NCBI RefSeq assembly: GCF_029239295.1 | Contig: NZ_JAQZBC010000009.1 | Coordinates: forward strand, 1-64,000 | Source of the DNA: Sphingomonas sp. | GTDB lineage: Bacteria > Pseudomonadota > Alphaproteobacteria > Sphingomonadales > Sphingomonadaceae | Direction of reading: 5' to 3' | Length of the DNA stretch: 64,000 bases | In this document: in pieces, positions 1 through 8,408 of the stretch | Layout: each line of letters begins with the position of its first letter | How positions within the stretch are numbered: position 1 is the first letter of the stretch | Program-made: the position numbers and the translations under genes | Notes under the pieces: model-generated | The model's database searches: none | What the model saw: only the letters and a program-made list of their open reading frames with translations | Told to the model about the DNA's origin: nothing

Positions 1-44
1 ACGGCGTGCGTGGTCGTGGCGCACCCATGACGAACCTGTCCCAT
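1..44 (-). CDS. IS481-family transposase, N-terminal fragment (partial)
   Basis: From the ATG at 44-42 the minus strand encodes MGQVRHGCATTTHA before leaving the window. From memory of the family, this closely matches the conserved N-terminus of IS481-family DDE transposases (MGQVxHGSATTT followed by A-V/I). Those proteins then carry a helix-turn-helix and an rve integrase core, both outside this window. A GGAAGGA ribosome binding site precedes the start. Only 14 residues are visible, so whether the gene is intact is unknown. Confidence 0.78.
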   Translation of the reverse strand, partial: MGQVRHGCATTTHA

Positions 45-103
45 ACGGCTTCCTTCCATTCCAACGAAAGGATCGCACCATCAAATCGTGGGATCAAACT
101 AGG
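1..103 (-). mobile_element. End of an IS481-family insertion sequence (partial, runs off the left edge)
   Basis: The first ~100 bases read, on the minus strand, as the 5' end of an IS481-type element: an outer end, a purine-rich ribosome binding site, then the first codons of the transposase at 44-42. A CTAG tetramer lies at 99-102 (ACTAGG at 98-103). IS481 is known to prefer NCTAGN targets, so the element boundary is probably at about 95-103. The other end lies outside the window, so the terminal inverted repeat and target duplication cannot be confirmed. The element ends only about 10 bases from the stop codon of the neighbouring oxidoreductase. Confidence 0.72.
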
Positions 104-111
104 TCGCGCGC

Positions 112-1017
112 TTACCGGCGAAGCGGCTGACGCTCGCTCAGCTCGTTGCGGATCGTCGTTGCCGCAACCCCGGCCTGACCCATGGCGTGGCTGATCTGAT
201 CGAGCCCCTTCACCACATCGCCGGCAGCATACAGACCGGGCAGGGTGGTGCGTTGATGTTCGTCGGTGACGATGCAGCCATCGTCGGTGCCCCGCGCGCC
301 CGCGGCGAGCGCCAGTTCGGAGCGGATCTGGGAGCCGAGCGCCGGATAGACGCTATCGAAGCTCATCCTGCCGCGGGCGGTGTCAAAGGCGAGCTGATCG
401 CCCTCCATCGAATAGTTGCCGCACGGCCCGTCAATGCGCGCGATGCCGGCCCTGTCCAGCGCATCGGCGCAGGAGGCGTCGAGCATGTGCTCCGCCTCTG
501 GTGCGATCAGTGTGACGTCGCGGGTATAGCCGCGCAGGAATAGCGCCTCTCGCATTCCATGGGCGCCGGTGCCGATAACCCCCACTCGCTTGTCGGTCAC
601 TTCATAGCCGTCGCAAATGGGACAGTAGCGCAGCAGGCCACGCTGAAGCGCCTCGTCATGCAGCTCGTTCGGCATCTTGGGCCGGTTGTTCACTACGCCG
701 GTCGCGAGGAGGATGGTCCGCGCCCTCGTCGTGCCCTCCGCCGTACGGACGACAAAGGTATCGTCGCCGGGCTCAATCGCGGTGACGACGGCGTTGTGCG
801 ATCTGGCGCCAAAGGCGGCGGCCTGCTGTCGCATACGGGCGAGCAAGTCCTTTCCGCTGATCCCGCCGGGGAAGCCGGCGTGATTGTGTGTGCAGGGGAT
901 CAGGGCCGCCCGGCTGTCGCCGCTGTCGAACAAGGCGATGTCGAGGTGGAAACGCGAGAGATAAATCGCTGCGGTGAGGCCCGCCGGCCCGCCGCCGATG
1001 ATGACGCAGTCGTGCAT
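112..1017 (-). CDS. Thioredoxin-reductase-like NAD(P)/FAD-dependent oxidoreductase
   Basis: A 301-residue flavoprotein of the low-molecular-weight thioredoxin reductase family. The FAD-binding GGGPAG loop is at about residues 8-13, a redox-type CPIC motif followed by DG at 132-135, a second Rossmann loop (GTGAHG) at about 148-153, and the C-terminal FAD motif AAGDV near residue 265. The second nucleotide-binding domain lacks the HRRxxxR signature that reads the NADPH 2'-phosphate in true TrxB, so the electron donor and partner are uncertain. The start is taken at the ATG just before the Rossmann strand. An upstream in-frame ATG at 1053 would add 12 residues and cannot be excluded. The gene is divergent from the serine hydrolase and its stop lies next to the IS481 end. 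It probably reduces a disulfide partner in the cytoplasm; no partner is visible here. Confidence 0.85.
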   Translation of the reverse strand: MHDCVIIGGGPAGLTAAIYLSRFHLDIALFDSGDSRAALIPCTHNHAGFPGGISGKDLLARMRQQAAAFGARSHNAVVTAIEPGDDTFVVRTAEGTTRARTILLATGVVNNRPKMPNELHDEALQRGLLRYCPICDGYEVTDKRVGVIGTGAHGMREALFLRGYTRDVTLIAPEAEHMLDASCADALDRAGIARIDGPCGNYSMEGDQLAFDTARGRMSFDSVYPALGSQIRSELALAAGARGTDDGCIVTDEHQRTTLPGLYAAGDVVKGLDQISHAMGQAGVAATTIRNELSERQPLRR

Positions 1018-1118
1018 GGCGTCCGGAGCGCATCTGCGGCTTTCTGGTTCCATAGCCGAAACGTTGACGCCGCCCTGAGGGACGGTATCGCTTGGTGAAA
1101 TCTCTCGGGGGGACGACC

Positions 1119-2645
1119 ATGAAGATCCGCGTGTTTTCTGCTGCCCTGTTACTGACCCTGCCCACTGCGGCAGCAGCGCAGGGCGCTGCCCCGACCACCG
1201 TCGGCGCACCTGAAAGCGTTAGTGCTGCTTCGGTCGAGGCCATAGAGCCGCAGATCACCGGCTTCTTTGACGCCTGGATGAAGAGCGCACACGTACCGGG
1301 TCTGGTCTATGGCGTGGTGAAGGATGGCAAGCTGGTGCTGGTGCGCGGATTGGGCGTGCAGGACACGGCGACACGCCGGCCGATCACCGCCGATAGCCAG
1401 TTCCGCATCGCCTCCATGTCCAAGGCATTCACTGCCATGGCGATCCTGAAGCTGCGAGATGAGGATCGGCTGTCGCTTGATGCCCCGGCGGAGCGTTATG
1501 TCCCCGAATTGCGCAACTGGCGCTATCCCACGGCCGACAGCCGGCGCACGCGGGTGGCGGACCTGCTGCATCACACCGCCGGGTTCGTGGAAGACAATCC
1601 CTGGGGCGATCGGCAGCAGCCGCTGTCGGAGCCTGCCTTCACCGCGATGCTGAAGGCCGGCGTGCCGCTGGCGCAGGCGCCGGGGCTTCGCATGGAATAC
1701 TCAAACCTTGGTTATGCCACGCTGGGGCGGATCGTCAGCAACGTCTCCGGCCGGCGATATCAGGACTATATCCGCAGCAGCATCATGACGCCGCTGGGCA
1801 TGACATCGACCGGCTATGACGTGCTGAACGGCCCGCAGGATCTGCGAGCGCTAGGTTACCGCTGGCAGGACGATGCATGGGTGCGCGAACCGGATATGGC
1901 GGACGGCGCCTTCGGCGCCATGGGCGGTGTCCAGACCACCGCCAACGATTACTGGCGCTGGGTGTCGTTCCTGCTGTCCGCATGGCCCGCGCGCGACGGC
2001 GCCGACAACGGTCCGATCAAGCGCGCGACGGTCCGCGAGATCGTTGAGGGCGCCAATTTCGTCAACACGGTCGAGCGCCCGGGTGCCTCTGGCAAGCCGT
2101 GCCGCGTGGCGAGCGCCTATGGCATGGGGTGGCAGGTGGTGAACGACTGCGACGTCGGCCGGATCGTGACGCACTCGGGCGGTTACCCCGGCTACGGATC
2201 GATCGTGATGATGCTGCCCGATGCTGGCGTGGGCGTGTTCGCCTTCGCCAATCGAACCTATGCAGGACCGGGGCTTCCAGTCTCGCAGACACTGTACGCG
2301 CTGCGCCAGGCAGGGCTGGCGAACGAGCGCGGGGTGCCGGTTTCGCCGGAACTGACGCGTGCCTATGACATCATGCGCGAGGTGTGGCGCAGCGGCGATC
2401 CGGCGCGCGCGCCACTCGCCAACAATGTCGTTCCCGATCGCGATCTCGCCCGTCGTCGCAAGGACATCGCCCACCTCAAGAAGCAGGTCGGGGCCTGCCG
2501 CACCGATGCCGCGATCAAGCCAATATCGGCGATGGAAGGCACCTTCACCTGGACCTGCGCCAACGGCAATGTCGCCGGGCGGGTGCAGCGCGCCCCGACA
2601 CCGGCGTTGAGTCTTCAGGTGTTGAGCTTTACCGCCGCCAAGTGA
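1119..2645 (+). CDS. Class C beta-lactamase-like serine hydrolase, exported
   Basis: A 508-residue protein of the beta-lactamase/penicillin-binding-protein-like family (Pfam Beta-lactamase type). It starts [12 protein letters not shown] with a signal peptide ending near AAAAQG (about residue 22), after a G-rich ribosome binding site. The nucleophile motif SxxK is Ser99-Met-Ser-Lys102. A YSN motif sits in the middle and an HSGG motif towards the C-terminus, so all three catalytic elements are present. Such proteins include carboxypeptidases, esterases and D-aminopeptidases as well as AmpC, and sequence alone does not choose between them. A further ~130 residues follow the core. Its stop codon overlaps the GTG start of trmD by 4 nt, an unusual neighbour for a tRNA methyltransferase gene. 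It is likely periplasmic. Confidence 0.88.
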   Translation: MKIRVFSAALLLTLPTAAAAQGAAPTTVGAPESVSAASVEAIEPQITGFFDAWMKSAHVPGLVYGVVKDGKLVLVRGLGVQDTATRRPITADSQFRIASMSKAFTAMAILKLRDEDRLSLDAPAERYVPELRNWRYPTADSRRTRVADLLHHTAGFVEDNPWGDRQQPLSEPAFTAMLKAGVPLAQAPGLRMEYSNLGYATLGRIVSNVSGRRYQDYIRSSIMTPLGMTSTGYDVLNGPQDLRALGYRWQDDAWVREPDMADGAFGAMGGVQTTANDYWRWVSFLLSAWPARDGADNGPIKRATVREIVEGANFVNTVERPGASGKPCRVASAYGMGWQVVNDCDVGRIVTHSGGYPGYGSIVMMLPDAGVGVFAFANRTYAGPGLPVSQTLYALRQAGLANERGVPVSPELTRAYDIMREVWRSGDPARAPLANNVVPDRDLARRRKDIAHLKKQVGACRTDAAIKPISAMEGTFTWTCANGNVAGRVQRAPTPALSLQVLSFTAAK

Positions 2646-3376
2646 CCTTTCATGCTACCGTCCTGACGCTGTATCCCGAGATGTTTCCGGGACCGCTTGG
2701 TTTTGCCATTGCCGGTCGCGCGCTGGCGGAGGAGCGCTGGTCGCTCGATGCGGTGAACATCCGCGACTTCGCCACGGATCGGCATCGGACGGTCGACGAT
2801 ACCCCAGCAGGCGGCGGCGCTGGCATGGTGCTTCGGGTCGACATCCTTGCCGCCGCGCTGGACGCGCAGGGACAGGGGCGGCCGGTGCTGGCGATGACGC
2901 CACGCGGCAAGCCGCTGACCCAGGCGAGGGTACGTCAACTGGCGGCTGAGCCAGGCGCAGTCGTGCTGTGCGGCCGCTTCGAGGGCTTTGACGAGCGGCT
3001 GTTCGAAGGCCGCGACATAGAGGAAGTGTCGATCGGCGATTATGTCCTCTCCGGAGGCGAGACCGCGGCGCTGGTGCTGCTGGATGCTTGCGTTCGGCTG
3101 CTTCCCGGCGTAATGGGCGCCGCTTCAAGTGGGGTCGAGGAAAGCCATGAAAGTGGCCTGCTCGAATATCCTCATTATACCCGACCTGTTGAATGGGAAG
3201 GGCGCACGATTCCTGAAGTGCTGCGATCGGGGGATCATGCGAAAATCGCCGCCTGGCGTCAGCGCCGGGCGGAGGAAGATACACGGCTACGGCGGCCGGA
3301 CCTGTGGGAGCGCCACGTCGGTGCTCGGGTCAACCGCCCTCTGGCGCGCGGCGACGATGGGAATGAGTTGAGATGA
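2642..3376 (+). CDS. trmD: tRNA (guanine-N1-)-methyltransferase TrmD
   Basis: TrmD makes m1G37 in tRNAs reading CNN and related codons, which prevents +1 frameshifting; it is essential in most bacteria. The 244-residue protein has the expected family length. It shows the N-terminal [11 protein letters not shown] strand, the [10 protein letters not shown] segment, GRFEGFDER and the knot motif [10 protein letters not shown] of SPOUT methyltransferases. The start is a GTG that overlaps the stop of the serine hydrolase (GTGA), with no strong Shine-Dalgarno, so translation is probably coupled. No upstream alternative fits the conserved N-terminus. It overlaps rplS by ATGA. The usual partners rpsP and rimM are not adjacent. 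Confidence 0.97.
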   Translation: MTFHATVLTLYPEMFPGPLGFAIAGRALAEERWSLDAVNIRDFATDRHRTVDDTPAGGGAGMVLRVDILAAALDAQGQGRPVLAMTPRGKPLTQARVRQLAAEPGAVVLCGRFEGFDERLFEGRDIEEVSIGDYVLSGGETAALVLLDACVRLLPGVMGAASSGVEESHESGLLEYPHYTRPVEWEGRTIPEVLRSGDHAKIAAWRQRRAEEDTRLRRPDLWERHVGARVNRPLARGDDGNELR

Positions 3377-3762
3377 ACCTGATCCAGCAGCTCGAAGCCG
3401 AGCAGATCGCGAAGCTGACCGCGAACAAGAAGATCCCCGAATTCCGTCCTGGCGATACGCTGAAGGTCGGCGTGAAGGTGGTCGAAGGTGAGCGTACCCG
3501 CGTCCAGAACTACGAAGGCGTGTGCATTGCGCGTTCGAACAAGGGCATGGGTTCCTCGTTCACGGTGCGCAAGATCTCCTTCGGTGAGGGCGTAGAGCGC
3601 GTGTTCCCGCTGTATTCGCCGAACATCGATTCGATCGACGTGGTCCGTAAGGGCGCCGTGCGTCGCGCGAAGCTGTACTACCTGCGTGGTCGTACCGGTA
3701 AGTCGGCGCGTATCGCCGAGCGTCGCGACAATCGTCCGGCCAAGACCGAAGCCGCCGAATAA
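3373..3762 (+). CDS. rplS: Large ribosomal subunit protein bL19
   Basis: 129 residues, beginning [11 protein letters not shown]. The conserved core is clearly visible: [14 protein letters not shown], the [11 protein letters not shown] strand, [19 protein letters not shown] and the basic [15 protein letters not shown] tail. bL19 sits at the 30S-50S interface. The ATG overlaps the trmD stop by 4 nt, the classic trmD-rplS arrangement. A strong intrinsic terminator follows 20 bases after the stop, so the operon ends here. Confidence 0.98.
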   Translation: MNLIQQLEAEQIAKLTANKKIPEFRPGDTLKVGVKVVEGERTRVQNYEGVCIARSNKGMGSSFTVRKISFGEGVERVFPLYSPNIDSIDVVRKGAVRRAKLYYLRGRTGKSARIAERRDNRPAKTEAAE

Positions 3763-3783
3763 GCGGTTAGATACCAAGTCAGG

Positions 3784-3820
3784 AAAGGCGCCCGCAGCTA
3801 AGCTGCTGGCGCCTTTTTTG
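3784..3820 (+). terminator. Rho-independent terminator after rplS
   Basis: AAAGGCGCC pairs with GGCGCCTTT, with an inner CAGC/GCTG stem after a single mismatch and a TAA loop. The stem is followed by a run of six T. It separates rplS from the convergent channel gene. Confidence 0.92.
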
Positions 3821-3872
3821 TTTGCGTGATTTGCGAGGGTGCGCTCCGCTGCCGACCCGCAGTGGCTGCCGG

Positions 3873-4901
3873 TCAGATCTGCGCTGTTCCGCGCACGATC
3901 TCTACGATGCGGTCCCCGAGCTGCACCGATTCGGATTCCCGCTGGTCGAAGCCGATGCACACACCCGCGCGGAACATGCGAACGCCAAGGCCGGTGGTCA
4001 GCCCACTCAGTGGCCGGCCGACGTCCTCTGGCGTGGCGTCCCGCTCGCGCAACGCGACCCTGCCGTGGGCGGCGGCCAGATCGGTGAGATACTCAGCAAC
4101 ATGCGGCCCGTTGGTGGATCCCGCGAGCAACAGCCCGGCAAAGCTCGCCGGGTTGATGACGACGTCGGCGCCTGCCTGCCGGGCGAGCGGCTCGTTGTCG
4201 TCGGAGCGTATCACCGCGCTGATCCGAACATGTTCCGACAGTCGCCTCGCGGTCAGCACGATCAGGATTGTGGTGTCGTCGCGCCCAGCCGACACCATCA
4301 GGGTGGTTGCCTGCGCAACCCGGGCGATCTCCAGCGTCTTGTCGCGCGTCGCGTCGCCATCAAGCACGACGGCACCGCATTGTTCGGCATGGGCAAGCGC
4401 CCGCTCGTCACGGTCGATCACGACGATGTTGGCAGGATCACACCCGCGGCGTTGCAGCTCGCGCAGGGCTTCCGTCCCGCTGGTGCCGTAACCCGCAATG
4501 ACGACATGGCCGGTCAGTTGGCGCTGAATGACTTTCATGCGCCACCGCTGCCATGTGCGCCGAAGAAGGAAGTCATAAGCGGTCCCCAGAAAGATCAACC
4601 AGACAAACAGCCGGATCGGCGTGACGACAAACGTGTCGAACAGACGGGCGCTGTTGGTCACGGGAACGATATCGCCATAGCCGACCGTCGTGACGGTGAT
4701 CATGGTGAAATACAGCAGGTCGATGAAGCTGATATGCCCGTCGAAATTGTCGCGGAGCCCCTCGCGATCGAGCCAGTGGCCGGCGAGGGCAATGCCCACG
4801 AGCAGCAGCGCAATAACGATCCGCAGCAAGAGGCTGGCCCAATCGGGCAAGCGACTGCGCCGGCGTAGCTGAAGCTCCTCGTTCTGATTCTTCAGGCGCA
4901 T
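3873..4901 (-). CDS. Potassium channel family protein with RCK (TrkA-N) domain
   Basis: A 342-residue inner-membrane protein. A basic N-terminus is followed by TM1 (about residues 22-41), a pore helix with the K+ selectivity filter TVGYGD at 72-77, TM2 (about 92-112), then a cytoplasmic RCK Rossmann domain starting with GHVVIAGYGTSG at 131-142. The two-TM plus RCK layout is that of MthK/Kch-type ligand-gated K+ channels. The downstream TrkA-C-like part has the form of a regulatory lobe. The ATG at 4901 is chosen; an upstream TTG at 4949 would only add a polar leader. It is convergent with rplS. Confidence 0.93.
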   Translation of the reverse strand: MRLKNQNEELQLRRRSRLPDWASLLLRIVIALLLVGIALAGHWLDREGLRDNFDGHISFIDLLYFTMITVTTVGYGDIVPVTNSARLFDTFVVTPIRLFVWLIFLGTAYDFLLRRTWQRWRMKVIQRQLTGHVVIAGYGTSGTEALRELQRRGCDPANIVVIDRDERALAHAEQCGAVVLDGDATRDKTLEIARVAQATTLMVSAGRDDTTILIVLTARRLSEHVRISAVIRSDDNEPLARQAGADVVINPASFAGLLLAGSTNGPHVAEYLTDLAAAHGRVALRERDATPEDVGRPLSGLTTGLGVRMFRAGVCIGFDQRESESVQLGDRIVEIVRGTAQI

Positions 4902-5012
4902 GTCATGGCTGTAGAGCAAGGAGCGCGGACTGATCCAGTGAGAGCGCAACGGACTTTGCGCTGGACGACAGGTGCCGCTAACCGACGGGAACCAATCGAG
5001 CGGGACAAGTGA

Positions 5013-7241
5013 ATGCGGATATGGATGGCGGCGGCCGGCATGGGACTGGCGCTGTATGCGATGAGCGCGGTGGCTGAGCCGGCCGGGAAAGGTACGCCGC
5101 TGACGTTGCAGCGCGTCTTTGCCAGCCCGGACCTGGGCGGCGGGCAGCCGCAGGCGCTTCGCCTATCGCCGGACGGAACGCTGCTCACGTCGGTGCGGCC
5201 GCGCGAGGACGAGCGCAATCGGTTCGACCTGTGGGCGATGGATACGCGCACTGGCCAGTGGCGCATGCTGGTCGACTCCAAGCGGATCGGTAGCGGCGCG
5301 GAGCTGTCCGAAGCCGAGAAGATGCAGCGCGAGCGTGATCGATCGAAGACCGGCAAGACGGGCATTCTCGATTACGATTGGTCGCCCGACGGCAAATCGA
5401 TCCTGGTGCCGGTGGACGGCGAATTGTTCGTCGCCACGCTCGACGGCAATGTACGCAAGCTGGAAGGATCGAAGGGAGCGCTTAACCCGGTGGTGTCGCC
5501 ACGCGGCGGGTTCGTCAGCTTCGTGCGCGATCAGAACCTGTGGGTAGGCGACGCCAATGGCGCGGCCCGAGCGATCACCTCCGAAGGCGGCGGCACGGTC
5601 CATTTCGGCGAGGCGGAATTCGTCGCGCAGGAGGAGATGCATCGTCGCACCGGTTATTGGTGGTCGCCCGACGATCGCCTGATCGCGGTGGAGCGGTTCG
5701 ACGAGGCGCCGGTACGCGTGTTCACGCGCGCGTCGATCGGCGCGACCGGAACCAGCATCTACGAACAGCGATATCCCGCAGCGGGCACGCCCAACGTTCT
5801 GGTCGACCTGTTCATCATGAAGCCCGACGGTTCAGGTCAGGTGAAGGTCGATCTGGGGCCGGATCGCGACATCTACCTGGCGCGCGTGGACTGGACGCCG
5901 GACGGCTCGGCGCTGCTGGTGCAACGCCAGTCACGCGACCAGCGGACGCTGGACATGCTGGTTGTTGATCCCGCGACAGGGCAGTCGCGCGTGATGTTCA
6001 GCGAGCGTTCCGGCGAGAAGAGTTGGGTCAATCTGTCCGACGCTTACCGCCTGCTGAAAGACGGCAGCCTGATCTGGCGGTCGGAGCGGGATGGCTATGG
6101 CCATCTGTTCCGGTGGAAGGACGGGAAGTGGACCCAGCTGACCTCGGGTGAGTGGGTGGTCGACGCGCTGGTCGCGGTGAACGAGGCATCCGGACGGGTC
6201 GTCTTCACCGGCAATCGGGACGGCGTCCTGGAACGTCACCTTTACGCCGTGAACCTGAACGCGCCGGGCGCAATCATCAGGCTGACCGAACCTGGCTGGT
6301 CGTTGAGCGGCGCGGCAGCGGACGCCACCGGCACCCGCTTCATCATCAGCCGGTCGAACCCGACGCAGCCGCGGCAGACCTATCTGGCCGACACCAATGG
6401 CAAGCGGATCGCCTGGGTGAACGAAAATGCGGTGGCGGGGGATCATCCCTATGCGCCATACCTGCCGCTGCATCGCCCGACGCAGTTCGGCACGATCAAG
6501 TCCAGCGACGGCACGCCGCTCCATTGGCAAATGATCACGCCAGTATTGGAGAAGGGGCGGCGCTACCCCGTCTTCTTCATGCATTATGGTGGCCCCGGCA
6601 GCCAGGATGTCTCGCGAGATTGGCCAGGCAACATGCCGCTGCGCCAGTTCCTGGTGCAGCAGGGCTGGATCGTTTTCCAGATCGACAACCGCGGCTCGGA
6701 TAACCGTGGCAAGAAGTTCGAGGATGCGATCTGGCATGCGATGGGCAGTGTCGAGGTCGAGGATCAGCTCGCTGGCGCGGCCTATCTCAAGACCCTGCCG
6801 TTCGTGGATCCTGCGCGGATCGCGACCTATGGCTGGTCATATGGCGGTTATCTGACGCTGAAGATGATGGAGCAGCACCCGGGCGTGTTGGCGGCGGGCA
6901 TCTCGGGCGCGCCAGTGACGGACTGGTCGCTGTACGACACCCATTATACCGAACGCTACATGGGCGATCCGACGCGGGACGCGGCGGCCTATAACGCGGC
7001 GAGCGCCTTGCCCGACGCCACGCGGATCAGCGATCCATTGCTGCTGATGCATGGCATGGCCGACGATAACGTGTTCCTCGACAACGCGACTGCCTTTGCA
7101 GCGAAGATGCAGGCGGCGAACCGTCCGTTCGAAATGATGCTGTATCCCGGCAAGGCGCATGGCGCCGCGCGGGACATTCACCCGTGGACGACGATGCTCG
7201 ACTTCCTCGATCGTCACGTGAAGAAAAGTGGCGGGAAGTAA
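5013..7241 (+). CDS. Dipeptidyl-peptidase IV-like S9 family serine peptidase, exported
   Basis: 742 residues with an N-terminal signal peptide (cleavage probably after SAVA, residue 21). An N-terminal beta-propeller (DPPIV_N) carries the substrate-anchoring double glutamate Glu207-Glu208. A C-terminal alpha/beta hydrolase follows. The catalytic triad is readable: Ser609 in GWSYGG, Asp684 in HGMADDN and His716 in GKAHG. Family members remove Xaa-Pro or Xaa-Ala dipeptides from peptide N-termini in the periplasm. It stands alone between the channel gene and asd. Confidence 0.94.
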   Translation: MRIWMAAAGMGLALYAMSAVAEPAGKGTPLTLQRVFASPDLGGGQPQALRLSPDGTLLTSVRPREDERNRFDLWAMDTRTGQWRMLVDSKRIGSGAELSEAEKMQRERDRSKTGKTGILDYDWSPDGKSILVPVDGELFVATLDGNVRKLEGSKGALNPVVSPRGGFVSFVRDQNLWVGDANGAARAITSEGGGTVHFGEAEFVAQEEMHRRTGYWWSPDDRLIAVERFDEAPVRVFTRASIGATGTSIYEQRYPAAGTPNVLVDLFIMKPDGSGQVKVDLGPDRDIYLARVDWTPDGSALLVQRQSRDQRTLDMLVVDPATGQSRVMFSERSGEKSWVNLSDAYRLLKDGSLIWRSERDGYGHLFRWKDGKWTQLTSGEWVVDALVAVNEASGRVVFTGNRDGVLERHLYAVNLNAPGAIIRLTEPGWSLSGAAADATGTRFIISRSNPTQPRQTYLADTNGKRIAWVNENAVAGDHPYAPYLPLHRPTQFGTIKSSDGTPLHWQMITPVLEKGRRYPVFFMHYGGPGSQDVSRDWPGNMPLRQFLVQQGWIVFQIDNRGSDNRGKKFEDAIWHAMGSVEVEDQLAGAAYLKTLPFVDPARIATYGWSYGGYLTLKMMEQHPGVLAAGISGAPVTDWSLYDTHYTERYMGDPTRDAAAYNAASALPDATRISDPLLLMHGMADDNVFLDNATAFAAKMQAANRPFEMMLYPGKAHGAARDIHPWTTMLDFLDRHVKKSGGK

Positions 7242-7307
7242 AGCTTCGTTGGCACAATATGTCGCGGCCGGGTAAGTCGCCGCCGACATGAATGAAGGAC
7301 GGTTGTG

Positions 7308-8336
7308 ATGGGTTACCGGGTGGTTGTTGCTGGAGCGACCGGCAATGTGGGGCGGGAGATGGTCAATATCCTCGCCGACCGCGAATTTCCGGCGGACGAG
7401 GTCGCGCTGCTGGCGTCGTCGCGGTCTGTCGGTGAGCAGATCGAGTATGGTGAAACCGGCAAGATGCTCAAGGTGCAGAACATCGAGCATTTCGATCCGA
7501 CCGGATGGGACATGGCGCTGTTCGCGATCGGTAGCGAGGCGACCAAGGTCTATGCGCCCAAGTTCGCCGCGGCTGGCTGCACGGTGATCGACAATTCGTC
7601 GCTGTACCGGATGGACCCGGACGTGCCGCTGATCGTGCCGGAAGTGAACCCGTCGGCAATCGACGGCTATCGGGCGAAGAACATCATCGCCAATCCGAAC
7701 TGCTCGACCGCGCAGATGGTCGTGGCGCTGAAGCCGCTGCATGATGCGGCGACGATCAAGCGGGTCGTCGTGGCAACATATCAGTCGGTGTCCGGCGCGG
7801 GCAAGCAGGGCATGGACGAGCTATTCGAGCAGAGCCGCAACATCTTCGTCGGGGACCCGGCCGAGCCCAAGAAGTTCACCAAGCAGATCGCCTTCAACGT
7901 CATCCCGCACATCGACAGCTTCCTGGAGGACGGCTCCACCAAGGAAGAGTGGAAGATGGTGGTCGAAACCAAGAAGATCATGGACCCGAAGATCAAGGTC
8001 ACCGCAACCTGCGTGCGAGTGCCCGTGTTCGTCGGCCATTCGGAAGCGATCAACGTCGAGTTCGAGAATGAACTATCGGCGGAAGATGCACAGCGGATCC
8101 TGCGCGAAGCGCCCGGCGTGATGCTCGTCGACAAGCGTGAGGACGGCGGATACGTCACGCCGATCGAGTGCGTCGGCGAATATGCCACCTATGTCAGCCG
8201 CGTTCGCGACGACCCCACCGTCGATAATGGCCTCGCGCTTTGGTGTGTCAGCGACAATCTGCGCAAGGGCGCGGCGCTGAACGCCGTTCAGATCGCTGAG
8301 CTGCTCGGCCGGCGGCATCTGAAGAAGGCTGCGTGA
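7308..8336 (+). CDS. asd: Aspartate-semialdehyde dehydrogenase
   Basis: Reduces beta-aspartyl phosphate to aspartate semialdehyde with NADPH, the branch point to lysine/diaminopimelate, threonine and methionine. The 342-residue protein starts MGYRVVVAGATGNVG (NADP-binding glycine loop). The nucleophile Cys132 lies in NPNCST and the substrate-binding SGAGKQG segment follows. An AAGGA ribosome binding site lies 8 nt before the ATG; a GTG one codon upstream is less likely. It is probably monocistronic and ends at a bidirectional hairpin shared with the acyl-CoA synthetase gene. Confidence 0.97.
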   Translation: MGYRVVVAGATGNVGREMVNILADREFPADEVALLASSRSVGEQIEYGETGKMLKVQNIEHFDPTGWDMALFAIGSEATKVYAPKFAAAGCTVIDNSSLYRMDPDVPLIVPEVNPSAIDGYRAKNIIANPNCSTAQMVVALKPLHDAATIKRVVVATYQSVSGAGKQGMDELFEQSRNIFVGDPAEPKKFTKQIAFNVIPHIDSFLEDGSTKEEWKMVVETKKIMDPKIKVTATCVRVPVFVGHSEAINVEFENELSAEDAQRILREAPGVMLVDKREDGGYVTPIECVGEYATYVSRVRDDPTVDNGLALWCVSDNLRKGAALNAVQIAELLGRRHLKKAA

Positions 8337-8343
8337 CCTGATT

Positions 8344-8388
8344 GCTGCCCGTCCGTGACTCGCGTATCTAGGAGCATGGACGGGCAGC
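8344..8388. terminator. Perfect inverted repeat between convergent asd and acyl-CoA synthetase genes
   Basis: GCTGCCCGTCC (8344-8354) is exactly complementary to GGACGGGCAGC (8378-8388) around a 23-nt loop. It lies between two convergent stop codons, which suits a bidirectional transcript end. There is no clear T-run, so classical intrinsic termination is not certain. Confidence 0.6.
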
Positions 8389-8408
8389 GACCTGGCTGGT
8401 CTAAGTGG

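Noticed and set aside
6..194. Plus-strand 62-codon frame at the left edge
   Set aside because: It runs opposite to the transposase start and the oxidoreductase C-terminus, and its translation has no match.
1119..2645. Clinical-type AmpC beta-lactamase
   Set aside because: At 508 residues it is far longer than AmpC (about 380), has a C-terminal extension, and there is no ampR-type regulator beside it. The broader serine hydrolase family is the safer call.
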